Shown: piece after piece, positions 1 through 4,636 of the stretch | How positions within the stretch are numbered: the stretch's first letter is position 1 | How the letters are laid out: each line of letters opens with the position of its first letter | Assembly: GCA_023256295.1 (NCBI GenBank) | Contig: JAGDXH010000004.1 | Coordinates: forward strand, 1-8,833 | DNA length: 8,833 bases | Source: Thermoproteati archaeon | GTDB taxonomy: Archaea > Thermoproteota > Thermoprotei_A > Marsarchaeales > UBA168 | Direction of reading: 5' to 3' | Program-made: the position numbers and the translations under genes | Notes under the pieces: model-generated | What the model saw: only the letters and a program-made list of their open reading frames with translations | The model's database searches: none | Told to the model about the DNA's origin: nothing

Positions 1-57
1 AAAGACGGCGGCCTGCGGAGCCGTTGATCAGGGGTTCAAATCCCCTCGAGCCCGCCA
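1..57 (+). tRNA. tRNA-Arg(GCG), 3' part, cut by the window edge
   Basis: The 3' part of a tRNA is visible. The anticodon stem is 8-12 paired with 20-24 (one G-U pair). The seven-base loop 13-19 carries anticodon GCG at 15-17, which reads arginine CGC/CGU codons. A five-base variable region (25-29), T-arm (30-46, loop TTCAAAT), acceptor 3' strand CGAGCCC (47-53), discriminator G (54) and an encoded CCA (55-57) follow. The acceptor 5' strand and most of the D-arm lie left of the window. The 3' end CGAGCCCG resembles other archaeal tRNA-Arg genes. No intron is visible in the anticodon loop. The encoded CCA contrasts with the tRNA-Arg at 1190-1263, which lacks it. Confidence 0.93.
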
Positions 58-62
58 TTTTT
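58..62 (+). terminator. T-tract after tRNA-Arg(GCG)
   Basis: Five T residues follow directly after the encoded CCA. Short T-tracts are typical archaeal termination signals after tRNA genes. No hairpin is needed or seen. Confidence 0.45.
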
Positions 63-75
63 ATAACGGCGTAAT

Positions 76-85
76 ACTTAAAAAC
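76..85 (+). promoter_or_regulatory. TATA box for the helix-turn-helix gene at 107
   Basis: The A/T-rich element ACTTAAAAAC is centred about 26 bp before the ATG at 107, the spacing expected when transcription begins at or very near the start codon. A GGAGG at 87-91 lies 15 bases before the ATG, too far to be a classical ribosome binding site, and may be coincidental. Confidence 0.5.
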
Positions 86-106
86 AGGAGGCCTACATAC
101 GAGAAG

Positions 107-448
107 ATGAAGAGCCTGGCCAAGTGCGAAGAGTCGGTCAAGTTCCTGCTCCCAAGCGTAAGGGCTGAGGTAGCCAGGGTGCTGATATCCAACTACTCCA
201 TGAGCGAGAGTCAAGCGGCTACCCTGCTTGGCGTTTCTCAAGCGTCCGTCAGTCATTATCTGAGCGGGGAAAGGGCAAGGGAACAAGAACTCACAAGACC
301 TTGGGCAGAAGACATACATAGGTTTGCGGAAAGCATGGCGGAGGCGCTGGTGTCTGGAAAAAGCATTGATCAGATCTCTGCGAGCTATTGCGAGCTATGC
401 AGGAAGGTCGGTATAGGACTTAGAGATGAAAGCCAAACTATAATTTGA
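107..448 (+). CDS. Predicted transcriptional regulator with helix-turn-helix (COG2522-like)
   Basis: A 113-residue soluble protein with the layout of the small archaeal COG2522 regulators. A conserved N-terminal segment (CEESVKFLLPSVRAEVARVL, residues 7-26) is followed by a helix-turn-helix at about 33-54 (SESQAATLLGVSQASVSHYL), a helical linker, and a C-terminal cysteine pair in YCELCRKVG (Cys95, Cys98). The helix-turn-helix is close to those that bind operator DNA as dimers. Cys7 plus the C-terminal CxxC could bind a metal or act as a redox switch; that is inference. The ATG start is supported by a TATA box about 26 bp upstream. It stands alone between a tRNA and a second small DNA-binding protein. 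Targets and ligand are unknown; autoregulation is plausible but not shown. Family assignment is confident, function is not. Confidence 0.85.
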   Translation: MKSLAKCEESVKFLLPSVRAEVARVLISNYSMSESQAATLLGVSQASVSHYLSGERAREQELTRPWAEDIHRFAESMAEALVSGKSIDQISASYCELCRKVGIGLRDESQTII

Positions 449-463
449 CGGGGCGACCAAGGC

Positions 464-468
464 TTTTT
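464..468 (+). terminator. T-tract in the 449-518 spacer
   Basis: A run of five T residues lies 16 bases past the stop codon of the helix-turn-helix gene and before the next promoter. Archaeal transcription often ends at such tracts; this one is short, so the call is weak. Confidence 0.3.
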
Positions 469-485
469 GCACAATCCTTCGAAAA

Positions 486-495
486 GCTTATATTA
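486..495 (+). promoter_or_regulatory. TATA box for the winged-helix gene at 519
   Basis: GCTTATATTA is centred about 28 bp before the ATG at 519. The spacing predicts a leaderless or nearly leaderless transcript. A weak AAGGT at 512-516 could also assist ribosome binding. Confidence 0.55.
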
Positions 496-518
496 TGCCG
501 ATTGATTACTTAAGGTAA

Positions 519-827
519 ATGTTGACGAAAATTATGATAAATGGCGAATGGGTAGATGAAAACGAGGCGAGCAAAAGGGTGAAGATACTAACAAAGGGAG
601 AAAGAAAGTTTCTCTCAGCGTTGAATGCTTTGAAACAGCCCAGTTCAATCAAGAAGATATCAGAAAGGGCCGGCATGGGTACCGTGTATTGCTACATAGT
701 GGCTAAAAGCGCAGAGAAAAAAGGCTACGTCAAGAAGTTCGGAGGAAGAGGGGCTCTCTATGGGCTGACAGAAGATGGGTTCAACGCCCTCAAAATGGAC
801 AGTCCAGAGCTGATCTCTAGCTCCTGA
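519..827 (+). CDS. Small winged-helix DNA-binding protein (MarR-like fold)
   Basis: A 102-residue protein. After a short N-terminal segment, residues about 25-92 read as a winged helix: helix 1 (TKGERKFLSALNAL), helix 2 with the recognition helix (SIKKISERAGMGTVYCYIVAKSAEKKGYVKK), and a wing rich in glycine (GGRGALYGLTEDGFNAL). This is the usual pattern of archaeal single-domain winged-helix transcription factors that separate promoter arms or recruit partners. There is no ligand domain. The ATG at 519 fits a TATA box about 28 bp upstream; an in-frame ATG at 534 is a less likely alternative. The last 11 bases overlap the end of the convergent DUF424 gene. No specific family name can be given, so the regulatory role is inferred from fold only. 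Confidence 0.75.
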   Translation: MLTKIMINGEWVDENEASKRVKILTKGERKFLSALNALKQPSSIKKISERAGMGTVYCYIVAKSAEKKGYVKKFGGRGALYGLTEDGFNALKMDSPELISSS

Positions 828-1131
828 GCAGCTGAAGGTGCTTTGTGCCGCAAACTTCCTGTGCCGCCGAAACTCCACCGTAGCCGAGGCTGACCGCGAG
901 GGAAACCGTACGGTCCCCAAATAGGTTAAGGATGTCCGCCTCCATCATCATCGGGGCTAGTTCTTCAGAGGAAAGCGGGTAATCTCCAAAGAACGCGGGG
1001 TCTATGTAGAGGACCAAGCCACCACAGGTCAGGGTCTTCCCAAGAAGCTCCGCGTCGCATGCCCCAAGCACAGCAGCCTCGCTGGTGCGATGAAGCTTGG
1101 CGTAAAAAAGGTCTGTCTTTTTCCCGCTCAA
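817..1131 (-). CDS. DUF424 family protein, TTG start
   Basis: A 104-residue archaeal DUF424 protein whose biochemical role I cannot name. The family core is clear: FYAKLHRTSEAAVLGACDAE (residues 9-28), then LLGKTL, GGLVLYIDPAFFGDYPLSSEEL, and a C-terminal half with GDRTVSLAVSLGYGG. I start it at TTG (1131-1129), because the family begins a few residues before FYAKLHRT. A TATA box (1161-1157) lies about 28 bp upstream, and any longer reading would run through the tRNA at 1190-1263. No ATG or GTG is available between the tRNA and the core. The gene lies downstream of the tRNA and the phosphoglycerate mutase but probably has its own promoter. Its 3' end overlaps the convergent winged-helix gene by 11 bp. 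Confidence 0.85.
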   Translation of the reverse strand: MSGKKTDLFYAKLHRTSEAAVLGACDAELLGKTLTCGGLVLYIDPAFFGDYPLSSEELAPMMMEADILNLFGDRTVSLAVSLGYGGVSAAQEVCGTKHLQLLRS

Positions 1132-1155
1132 CTCAACTTGAGAGGTCGAACTGAC

Positions 1156-1163
1156 GATTAAGC
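1156..1163 (-). promoter_or_regulatory. TATA box for the DUF424 gene
   Basis: On the minus strand GCTTAATC sits about 28 bp before the TTG start at 1131, in a spacer of only 58 bp after the tRNA. The spacing suggests a leaderless transcript beginning at the TTG. Confidence 0.45.
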
Positions 1164-1164
1164 A

Positions 1165-1177
1165 TTCTCTTAGAGAA
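1165..1177. repeat. 13-bp perfect inverted repeat next to the DUF424 TATA box
   Basis: TTCTCT, one central T, then AGAGAA form a perfect palindrome on the upstream side of the DUF424 TATA box, where the BRE/TFB contact would be. It could be an operator for a dimeric regulator or simply the 3' trailer of the tRNA transcript folding into a hairpin. No second copy was noticed in the window. Confidence 0.4.
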
Positions 1178-1189
1178 GTTCGACCGAGT

Positions 1190-1263
1190 TGGGTCCGGTG
1201 GGAGTCGAACCCACTTGACAGGCTCCGAAGGCCTGCGCCCATCCCGTGTTAGGCGACGGACCC
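1190..1263 (-). tRNA. tRNA-Arg(TCG), complete
   Basis: A complete 74-base cloverleaf on the minus strand. The acceptor GGGTCCG (1263-1257) pairs with CGGACCC (1197-1191). The D-stem GCCT/GGGC has a ten-base loop containing GG. The anticodon stem CAGGC/GCCTG surrounds loop CTTCGGA with anticodon TCG. A four-base variable region, T-arm GTGGG-TTCGACT-CCCAC and discriminator A (1190) complete it. The anticodon reads arginine CGA and, by wobble, CGG. CCA is not encoded, so the 3' end must be completed by the CCA-adding enzyme, whose gene is in this window. With the GCG tRNA at 1-57 it covers the CGN arginine box. Confidence 0.96.
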
Positions 1264-1280
1264 GCCGTTTCACGGCAAGG

Positions 1281-1290
1281 GTTTTTATGC
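1281..1290 (-). promoter_or_regulatory. TATA box for tRNA-Arg(TCG), overlapping the mutase stop codon
   Basis: On the minus strand GCATAAAAAC is centred about 22 bp before the mature tRNA 5' end at 1263. The stop codon TAA of the phosphoglycerate mutase (1287-1285) lies inside this element, so the end of the coding region doubles as the core promoter of the tRNA gene. Confidence 0.6.
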
Positions 1291-1926
1291 ATGTCCTGAG
1301 GACTGCTCGGGCTCGGGATGAAGCTCCTTCTTTGAAAGGATGCGGCCTTCCTCATCAACGTCGTAAAGTATCGGCAAACCCGTCGGTATCTCAAGCAAGG
1401 GTATGTCTTGCTCCGATATGTGCTCCAGGAACATGACTATGGAACGCAGACTGTTGCCATGCGCAGAAACCAAGACGTTCTTTCCCATCTTCAGGTCAGG
1501 CAGTATGCAGTTCTCAAAGAATGGAACAGTTCTAGCCTGGGTATCCTTCAGGCTCTCTCCGTTGGGTGGCTTGACGTCGTAGCTCCTCCTCCAGAGCTTT
1601 ACTTGATCCTCTCCGTAGCGCTTCGCGGTTTCGGCCTTGTTGAGGCCTTGAAGGTCGCCGTAGTGCCTTTCATTCAGGTGGAAGTCCTTTATGATTGGAG
1701 GATTCTGCCCCAGAGCTCTAAGGCAGATCTCTAGTGTCTCGATTGCCCTCGATAGCACGCTGGTGTAGGCCACGTCAAACCTGATTCCCTCTTTCTTCAG
1801 CATTTCACCAGCGAGAGAGGCCTCTCTTCTTCCCTTTTCGGTAAGAGGGACGTCCGTCCAACCAGTGAACCGGTTTTCCTCGTTCCAAAGCGATTCCCCG
1901 TGCCTGATCAAGCAAAGTTTGGCCAT
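1285..1926 (-). CDS. gpmA: 2,3-bisphosphoglycerate-dependent phosphoglycerate mutase
   Basis: Interconverts 3- and 2-phosphoglycerate in glycolysis/gluconeogenesis through a phosphohistidine. The 213-residue protein has the full histidine-phosphatase set: LIRHGES (Arg8, phospho-accepting His9), Arg60 in LSRAIET, ERHYGDLQGLNK (proton donor Glu86), RRSYDVKPPNGESL, and AHGNSLR (His156). It is the short form; well-known GpmA proteins have about 250 residues. I chose the ATG at 1926 because it begins three residues before the LIRHGES strand and a TATA-like CATTTAAGGG lies about 22 bp upstream. The frame stays open well upstream of this ATG, but that stretch is unlike the family and crosses the divergent promoter region. 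Many archaea use the unrelated cofactor-independent enzyme, so this bacterial-type enzyme may have come by transfer; that is inference. Confidence 0.95.
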   Translation of the reverse strand: MAKLCLIRHGESLWNEENRFTGWTDVPLTEKGRREASLAGEMLKKEGIRFDVAYTSVLSRAIETLEICLRALGQNPPIIKDFHLNERHYGDLQGLNKAETAKRYGEDQVKLWRRSYDVKPPNGESLKDTQARTVPFFENCILPDLKMGKNVLVSAHGNSLRSIVMFLEHISEQDIPLLEIPTGLPILYDVDEEGRILSKKELHPEPEQSSGHA

Positions 1927-1942
1927 GCGCGTAAACGGAAGG

Positions 1943-1952
1943 CCCTTAAATG
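1943..1952 (-). promoter_or_regulatory. TATA box for the phosphoglycerate mutase gene
   Basis: On the minus strand CATTTAAGGG is centred about 22 bp before the ATG at 1926. It is the minus-strand half of the 80-bp divergent promoter region shared with aIF2-beta. Confidence 0.5.
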
Positions 1953-1980
1953 CGTGATGGAAACAGGATAAAAGCCAAGG

Positions 1981-1988
1981 GTTATAAG
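1981..1988 (+). promoter_or_regulatory. TATA box for aIF2-beta
   Basis: GTTATAAG lies about 22-23 bp before the ATG at 2007, predicting a leaderless transcript. A second A/T-rich stretch, GGATAAAAGC at 1967-1976, would place initiation upstream of the ATG and is the alternative. Confidence 0.5.
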
Positions 1989-2006
1989 GCCCAGCCAAGC
2001 AACCAT

Positions 2007-2429
2007 ATGACCTCCGCAAACGACTACAAGCAGCTACTCCAAAGGCTAAGAGCTGGCCTTCCACAGACTCAAGCCAAGAGTGACTGGTTCGAAGTTCCCA
2101 AGGCAGAGCTGAAAATTCTTGGAAGGAAGACCTCTCTGGAAAACTTCGGCGACATATGCGAGCTGTTTCAGAGAAAGCCACAGCAGCTGTACGTCTATTT
2201 GACGAAGAAACTTGGAACGGCAGGAAACTTGGAAGATCACAAGCTGATCTTCAACAGCGTCGTATCTCAAACTCAGATCGACTCAGCCCTCGAAACCTAC
2301 TACCAAGATTACGTGAAATGCCCTGTGTGCGGCAGACCTGACACCACCCTTGTGAAAAAAGGGCGCGTGACCTACATAAAGTGCATGGCATGCGGTGCAG
2401 AAAGCCCGGTCAAGTCTGAGTTGCGCTAG
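2007..2429 (+). CDS. eif2b: Translation initiation factor aIF2, beta subunit
   Basis: Subunit of the heterotrimer that brings initiator Met-tRNA to the small ribosomal subunit. The 140 residues show the three family parts in order. A short N-terminal helix (DYKQLLQRL, about 6-14) binds the gamma subunit. A central alpha-beta domain (about 28-100) includes FEVPKAELKILGRKTSLENF and LTKKLGTAGNLE. The C-terminal zinc ribbon has CPVCG (Cys105, Cys108) and CMACG (Cys126, Cys129). Length matches the family. An in-frame ATG at 1950 would add 19 residues foreign to the family and lies at the mutase promoter, so ATG 2007 is preferred, with a TATA box about 22 bp upstream. The stop codon overlaps that of the convergent CCA-adding enzyme. 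Confidence 0.97.
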   Translation: MTSANDYKQLLQRLRAGLPQTQAKSDWFEVPKAELKILGRKTSLENFGDICELFQRKPQQLYVYLTKKLGTAGNLEDHKLIFNSVVSQTQIDSALETYYQDYVKCPVCGRPDTTLVKKGRVTYIKCMACGAESPVKSELR

Positions 2430-3754
2430 GAGTTCAAGAAACTCTCCGCCTTTCCAGAAAACTGCAAAAGCGCCCGCCTGTAGCCATCTGAGTGCGAAAG
2501 CGCGAACGCAGAGTTGCCGACAGCGACCTCTGCCTCGCCTGGTCCAAACCCAAACGCATCGCCCAAACCGGCTCCCTCTCTGGTGATCTCCATCACGACG
2601 TCTTTGACGGCCTTGGCCTTCTTCCTGATAACCATCCATCTGCCGTCTTGAACCCAAGGGCCTCTCAAGAGCTCGGAAGATTCCAACCACTTGTCAGCGA
2701 ACCGCAAGGCACTCTCTTGCATGTGCACTGGAGGTCCGTATACCAGCTCACGCCCTGGAAGCCTTATGGACTCAAGCTCGAAGAAGAGGTAGACCAGGTC
2801 CGACTCCACGTATGCAGATGCATCCCAGACAGGCACCCCCCGTCTGATCAAGCTGCTGCTTAGTCCTTCTAAAGCCCTCCAGATCTCGCCCCACAAGACG
2901 TCATCAACCTGACCCGGTCTCTTTGGAGAAATCCGGACCACCAATAGACCTGAACTGTCCTTTTTTTTCGCTGGAAGTTCCACGGGAAAGAAATAATTCG
3001 GCGAGGGACGCCGAAGCATGAAGCCAGAAGCCGCGACGAATAGCGAAAAACTCCGCTTGGAAACAGAAGCCGCGACGTTTCTTGAGGGATCAACCGGGTC
3101 AGGAAGTCCAAGGACGTCGGGACGGCCCTGCCACCCCAAGTTTTGTCCCGGCCTCCAACCCTGAGCTGCTTCTAGCACAGGCCGAAAGCCTCCGAAGCGA
3201 TCTACCATGACCTCCGCGGCGTACCCAGAGAATCCTCTGACGCGTATCTCGGCACCGTAGACCCTTAATCCCTTCAAGAACGCCTTCAGCAACCTAGCTT
3301 GATCCTTTTGCTCTGGTGTCAGATGGGAGTTTATGTACCGCGTGTGAAATGGAGTTCTATCGACTGCGCTGACCATCTCGCTTGGCGACTTGACTTCATA
3401 GCACGGTACAAGATCCACTGGGATGCCGTCGTAGAATCCCCTCACGTATGGGTGCTCGGCATAGCTCATCCTTTGATCCCTTAGCACGGCTGAGCCAACC
3501 TCCAACGTCACCTTCTGCATGTAGCTCAGGGGTGTCCCTACTGGAAAGAGGAGAAATACGTCGAGCTCTGGACTTCCAGCCAGCCATGTGCCCTTTGCCA
3601 CAGATCCCTCCAGTTCGACCTTAAAGGCCGAGGACACAGAAATGCGGGACACCAGCTCTGAGGAAATAGAGAGTATCCTGTCCTGCTCTTGAGATGAGGG
3701 GACAATGCGAGCCAAGACCTCGGCCAACACCGAGTCGAACCCTTCGCTGCTCAA
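2426..3754 (-). CDS. cca: tRNA CCA-adding enzyme (archaeal class I nucleotidyltransferase)
   Basis: Adds or repairs the 3' CCA of tRNA without a nucleic acid template, using CTP and ATP. The 442 residues match the archaeal enzyme end to end. The nucleotidyltransferase signature is GSVAKGTWLAGSPELDVFLL (from residue 50) with catalytic Glu63 and Asp65, and the third carboxylate is Asp114 in IPVDLVPCYE. FHTRYINSHLTPEQKDQARL leads into the central domain with LKGLRVYGAEIRVRGFSGYA, and the C-terminal tail domain is complete. The start is TTG at 3754, preceded by GAGGGGG (3766-3760) with five bases between. There is no TATA box in the 39-bp gap to the CinA-like gene, so the two are probably one operon and this gene uses a ribosome binding site. 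The 3' end overlaps aIF2-beta by 4 bp. Confidence 0.97.
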   Translation of the reverse strand: MSSEGFDSVLAEVLARIVPSSQEQDRILSISSELVSRISVSSAFKVELEGSVAKGTWLAGSPELDVFLLFPVGTPLSYMQKVTLEVGSAVLRDQRMSYAEHPYVRGFYDGIPVDLVPCYEVKSPSEMVSAVDRTPFHTRYINSHLTPEQKDQARLLKAFLKGLRVYGAEIRVRGFSGYAAEVMVDRFGGFRPVLEAAQGWRPGQNLGWQGRPDVLGLPDPVDPSRNVAASVSKRSFSLFVAASGFMLRRPSPNYFFPVELPAKKKDSSGLLVVRISPKRPGQVDDVLWGEIWRALEGLSSSLIRRGVPVWDASAYVESDLVYLFFELESIRLPGRELVYGPPVHMQESALRFADKWLESSELLRGPWVQDGRWMVIRKKAKAVKDVVMEITREGAGLGDAFGFGPGEAEVAVGNSAFALSHSDGYRRALLQFSGKAESFLNS

Positions 3755-3759
3755 CAGTT

Positions 3760-3766
3760 CCCCCTC
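3760..3766 (-). promoter_or_regulatory. Ribosome binding site for cca
   Basis: GAGGGGG on the minus strand ends five bases before the TTG start at 3754. It decides this start, and it fits cca being the second gene of a transcript, unlike the leaderless genes around it. Confidence 0.55.
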
Positions 3767-3793
3767 GGGCAGGCGAACTTCGGCAGGCTGGCT

Positions 3794-4498
3794 TCAACTT
3801 TCAACTTTCCCACCTAGCCTCTCCACCTCCCTTTGAATCAAAAGAGATGCGGCCTCGACAGAATCCTGAGCTTTCTGCTTCGACTGCGACGCATATTCCA
3901 CGTGAACAAGCATGCTTGGTTTGCCTGCTTCAAGACGAGGGTGTGTCTTCACATAAAGAAGCTCGTTCTGGGACACCAGCTGCCTGACGAACGGAGCCAA
4001 AGAGGCCTCATAGATCCCTAGGACCTTGAACTCCTTCTCTGCTAAGAACAAACTCTGCTCCCGAGCCAGCACTGGCACGACGTGATGTTCGAACATGGCT
4101 TCCATCTCGGACGGAACGCCGGGAAGTACCACGATCCTCTGCGTCTTTCCCTCGCCAAGCTCAATCCACGCCCCCACAGCCATCCCCACGGGATTTTGGA
4201 GCGGCTTGGCCCCTTCTGGCAAGTACGCCATCTGCATGGTCACGTCATCATACGTGGGACCAAGACCGCCAGTGACGACGAGCAGCTCTATTTCCCTCGA
4301 AAGAGCTTCCGTGATAGCCTGAGATATCTGAGCCTGTCCGTCCTCTACAACAGTTATCCTCTTGACGACAAAACCCAGAAGCGTGAGCTTTCTGGCGAGA
4401 TAGGCCGCGTTCGTATTTACCGTCCGACCAGTAAGGATCTCATCACCGATGGTCAGCAACTCCGCCTTAGCCGCGTACCCGCTCTGAAAAGCGCTCAA
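3794..4498 (-). CDS. CinA/MoCF-like protein with an internal gap
   Basis: A 234-residue stand-alone COG1058-type protein (molybdopterin-binding/MoaB-like fold), lacking the C-terminal amidase domain of bacterial CinA. Visible motifs: LTIGDEILTGRTVNTNAAYL (15-34), VVTGGLGPTYDDVT (74-87), LPEGAKPLQNPVGMAVG (93-109), VVLPGVPSEMEAMF (123-136) and, C-terminal, LGIYEASLAPFV and YVKTHPR. The substrate in archaea is uncertain; bacterial relatives act on pyridine nucleotides or ADP-ribose. The odd point is at residues 87-91. Relatives carry a helical block of some 35-45 residues between GPTxDD and the MAxLPEGA segment, and here the two are almost joined with the frame intact. Start TTG 4498 has a TATA box about 25 bp upstream; a later TTG, about 13 codons in, is possible. 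Probably cotranscribed with cca. Confidence 0.85.
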   Translation of the reverse strand: MSAFQSGYAAKAELLTIGDEILTGRTVNTNAAYLARKLTLLGFVVKRITVVEDGQAQISQAITEALSREIELLVVTGGLGPTYDDVTMQMAYLPEGAKPLQNPVGMAVGAWIELGEGKTQRIVVLPGVPSEMEAMFEHHVVPVLAREQSLFLAEKEFKVLGIYEASLAPFVRQLVSQNELLYVKTHPRLEAGKPSMLVHVEYASQSKQKAQDSVEAASLLIQREVERLGGKVES

Positions 4499-4516
4499 AT
4501 CGAAAGAACCCAGAGG

Positions 4517-4529
4517 TAAAATATAAACC
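4517..4529 (-). promoter_or_regulatory. TATA box for the CinA-like gene and cca
   Basis: On the minus strand GGTTTATATTTTA is centred about 25 bp before the TTG start at 4498. It is the strongest A/T element in this spacer and supports the TTG as a leaderless start. Read on the + strand the same element could face toward 4552. Confidence 0.6.
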
Positions 4530-4551
4530 GTTCAGGTTTCATCGTGGTCGA

Positions 4552-4605
4552 ATGAAGGTGAACTATCCCTCCCTCGAGAACCTCTGTTCCCCCGACCCCA
4601 GTTAG
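4552..4605 (+). other. Possible 17-codon ORF in the 4499-4636 spacer
   Basis: ATG at 4552 opens a 17-residue frame (MKVNYPSLENLCSPDPS) ending at TAG 4603-4605, just before the TATA box of the next gene. The A/T element at 4517-4529 is about 30 bp upstream. Nothing but position supports it, and the chance explanation is good. Confidence 0.12.
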
Positions 4606-4615
4606 AGTTAAATTC
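4606..4615 (+). promoter_or_regulatory. TATA box for the unknown gene at 4637
   Basis: AGTTAAATTC is centred about 27 bp before the ATG at 4637, again leaderless spacing. It is separate from the minus-strand promoter of the CinA-like gene. Confidence 0.5.
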
Positions 4616-4636
4616 TACGGCCCGACCAAGTCACGC

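Noticed and set aside
1132..1242. Longer N-terminus for the DUF424 protein, running upstream to 1242
   Set aside because: The added stretch lies across the complete tRNA-Arg(TCG) on the same strand and has no family similarity; the TTG at 1131 fits family start and TATA spacing.
1950..2006. 19-residue N-terminal extension of aIF2-beta from ATG 1950
   Set aside because: The residues do not resemble the family, and the ATG lies on the mutase promoter; ATG 2007 has its own TATA box.
1927..2181. N-terminal extension of the phosphoglycerate mutase
   Set aside because: Histidine-phosphatase enzymes of this type start just before LIRHGES; the extension is antisense to aIF2-beta and crosses the divergent promoter region.
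3790..3810. Tandem repeat of TCAACTT at the end of the CinA-like gene
   Set aside because: Only two copies, partly explained by coding sequence; no array and no copies elsewhere in the window.
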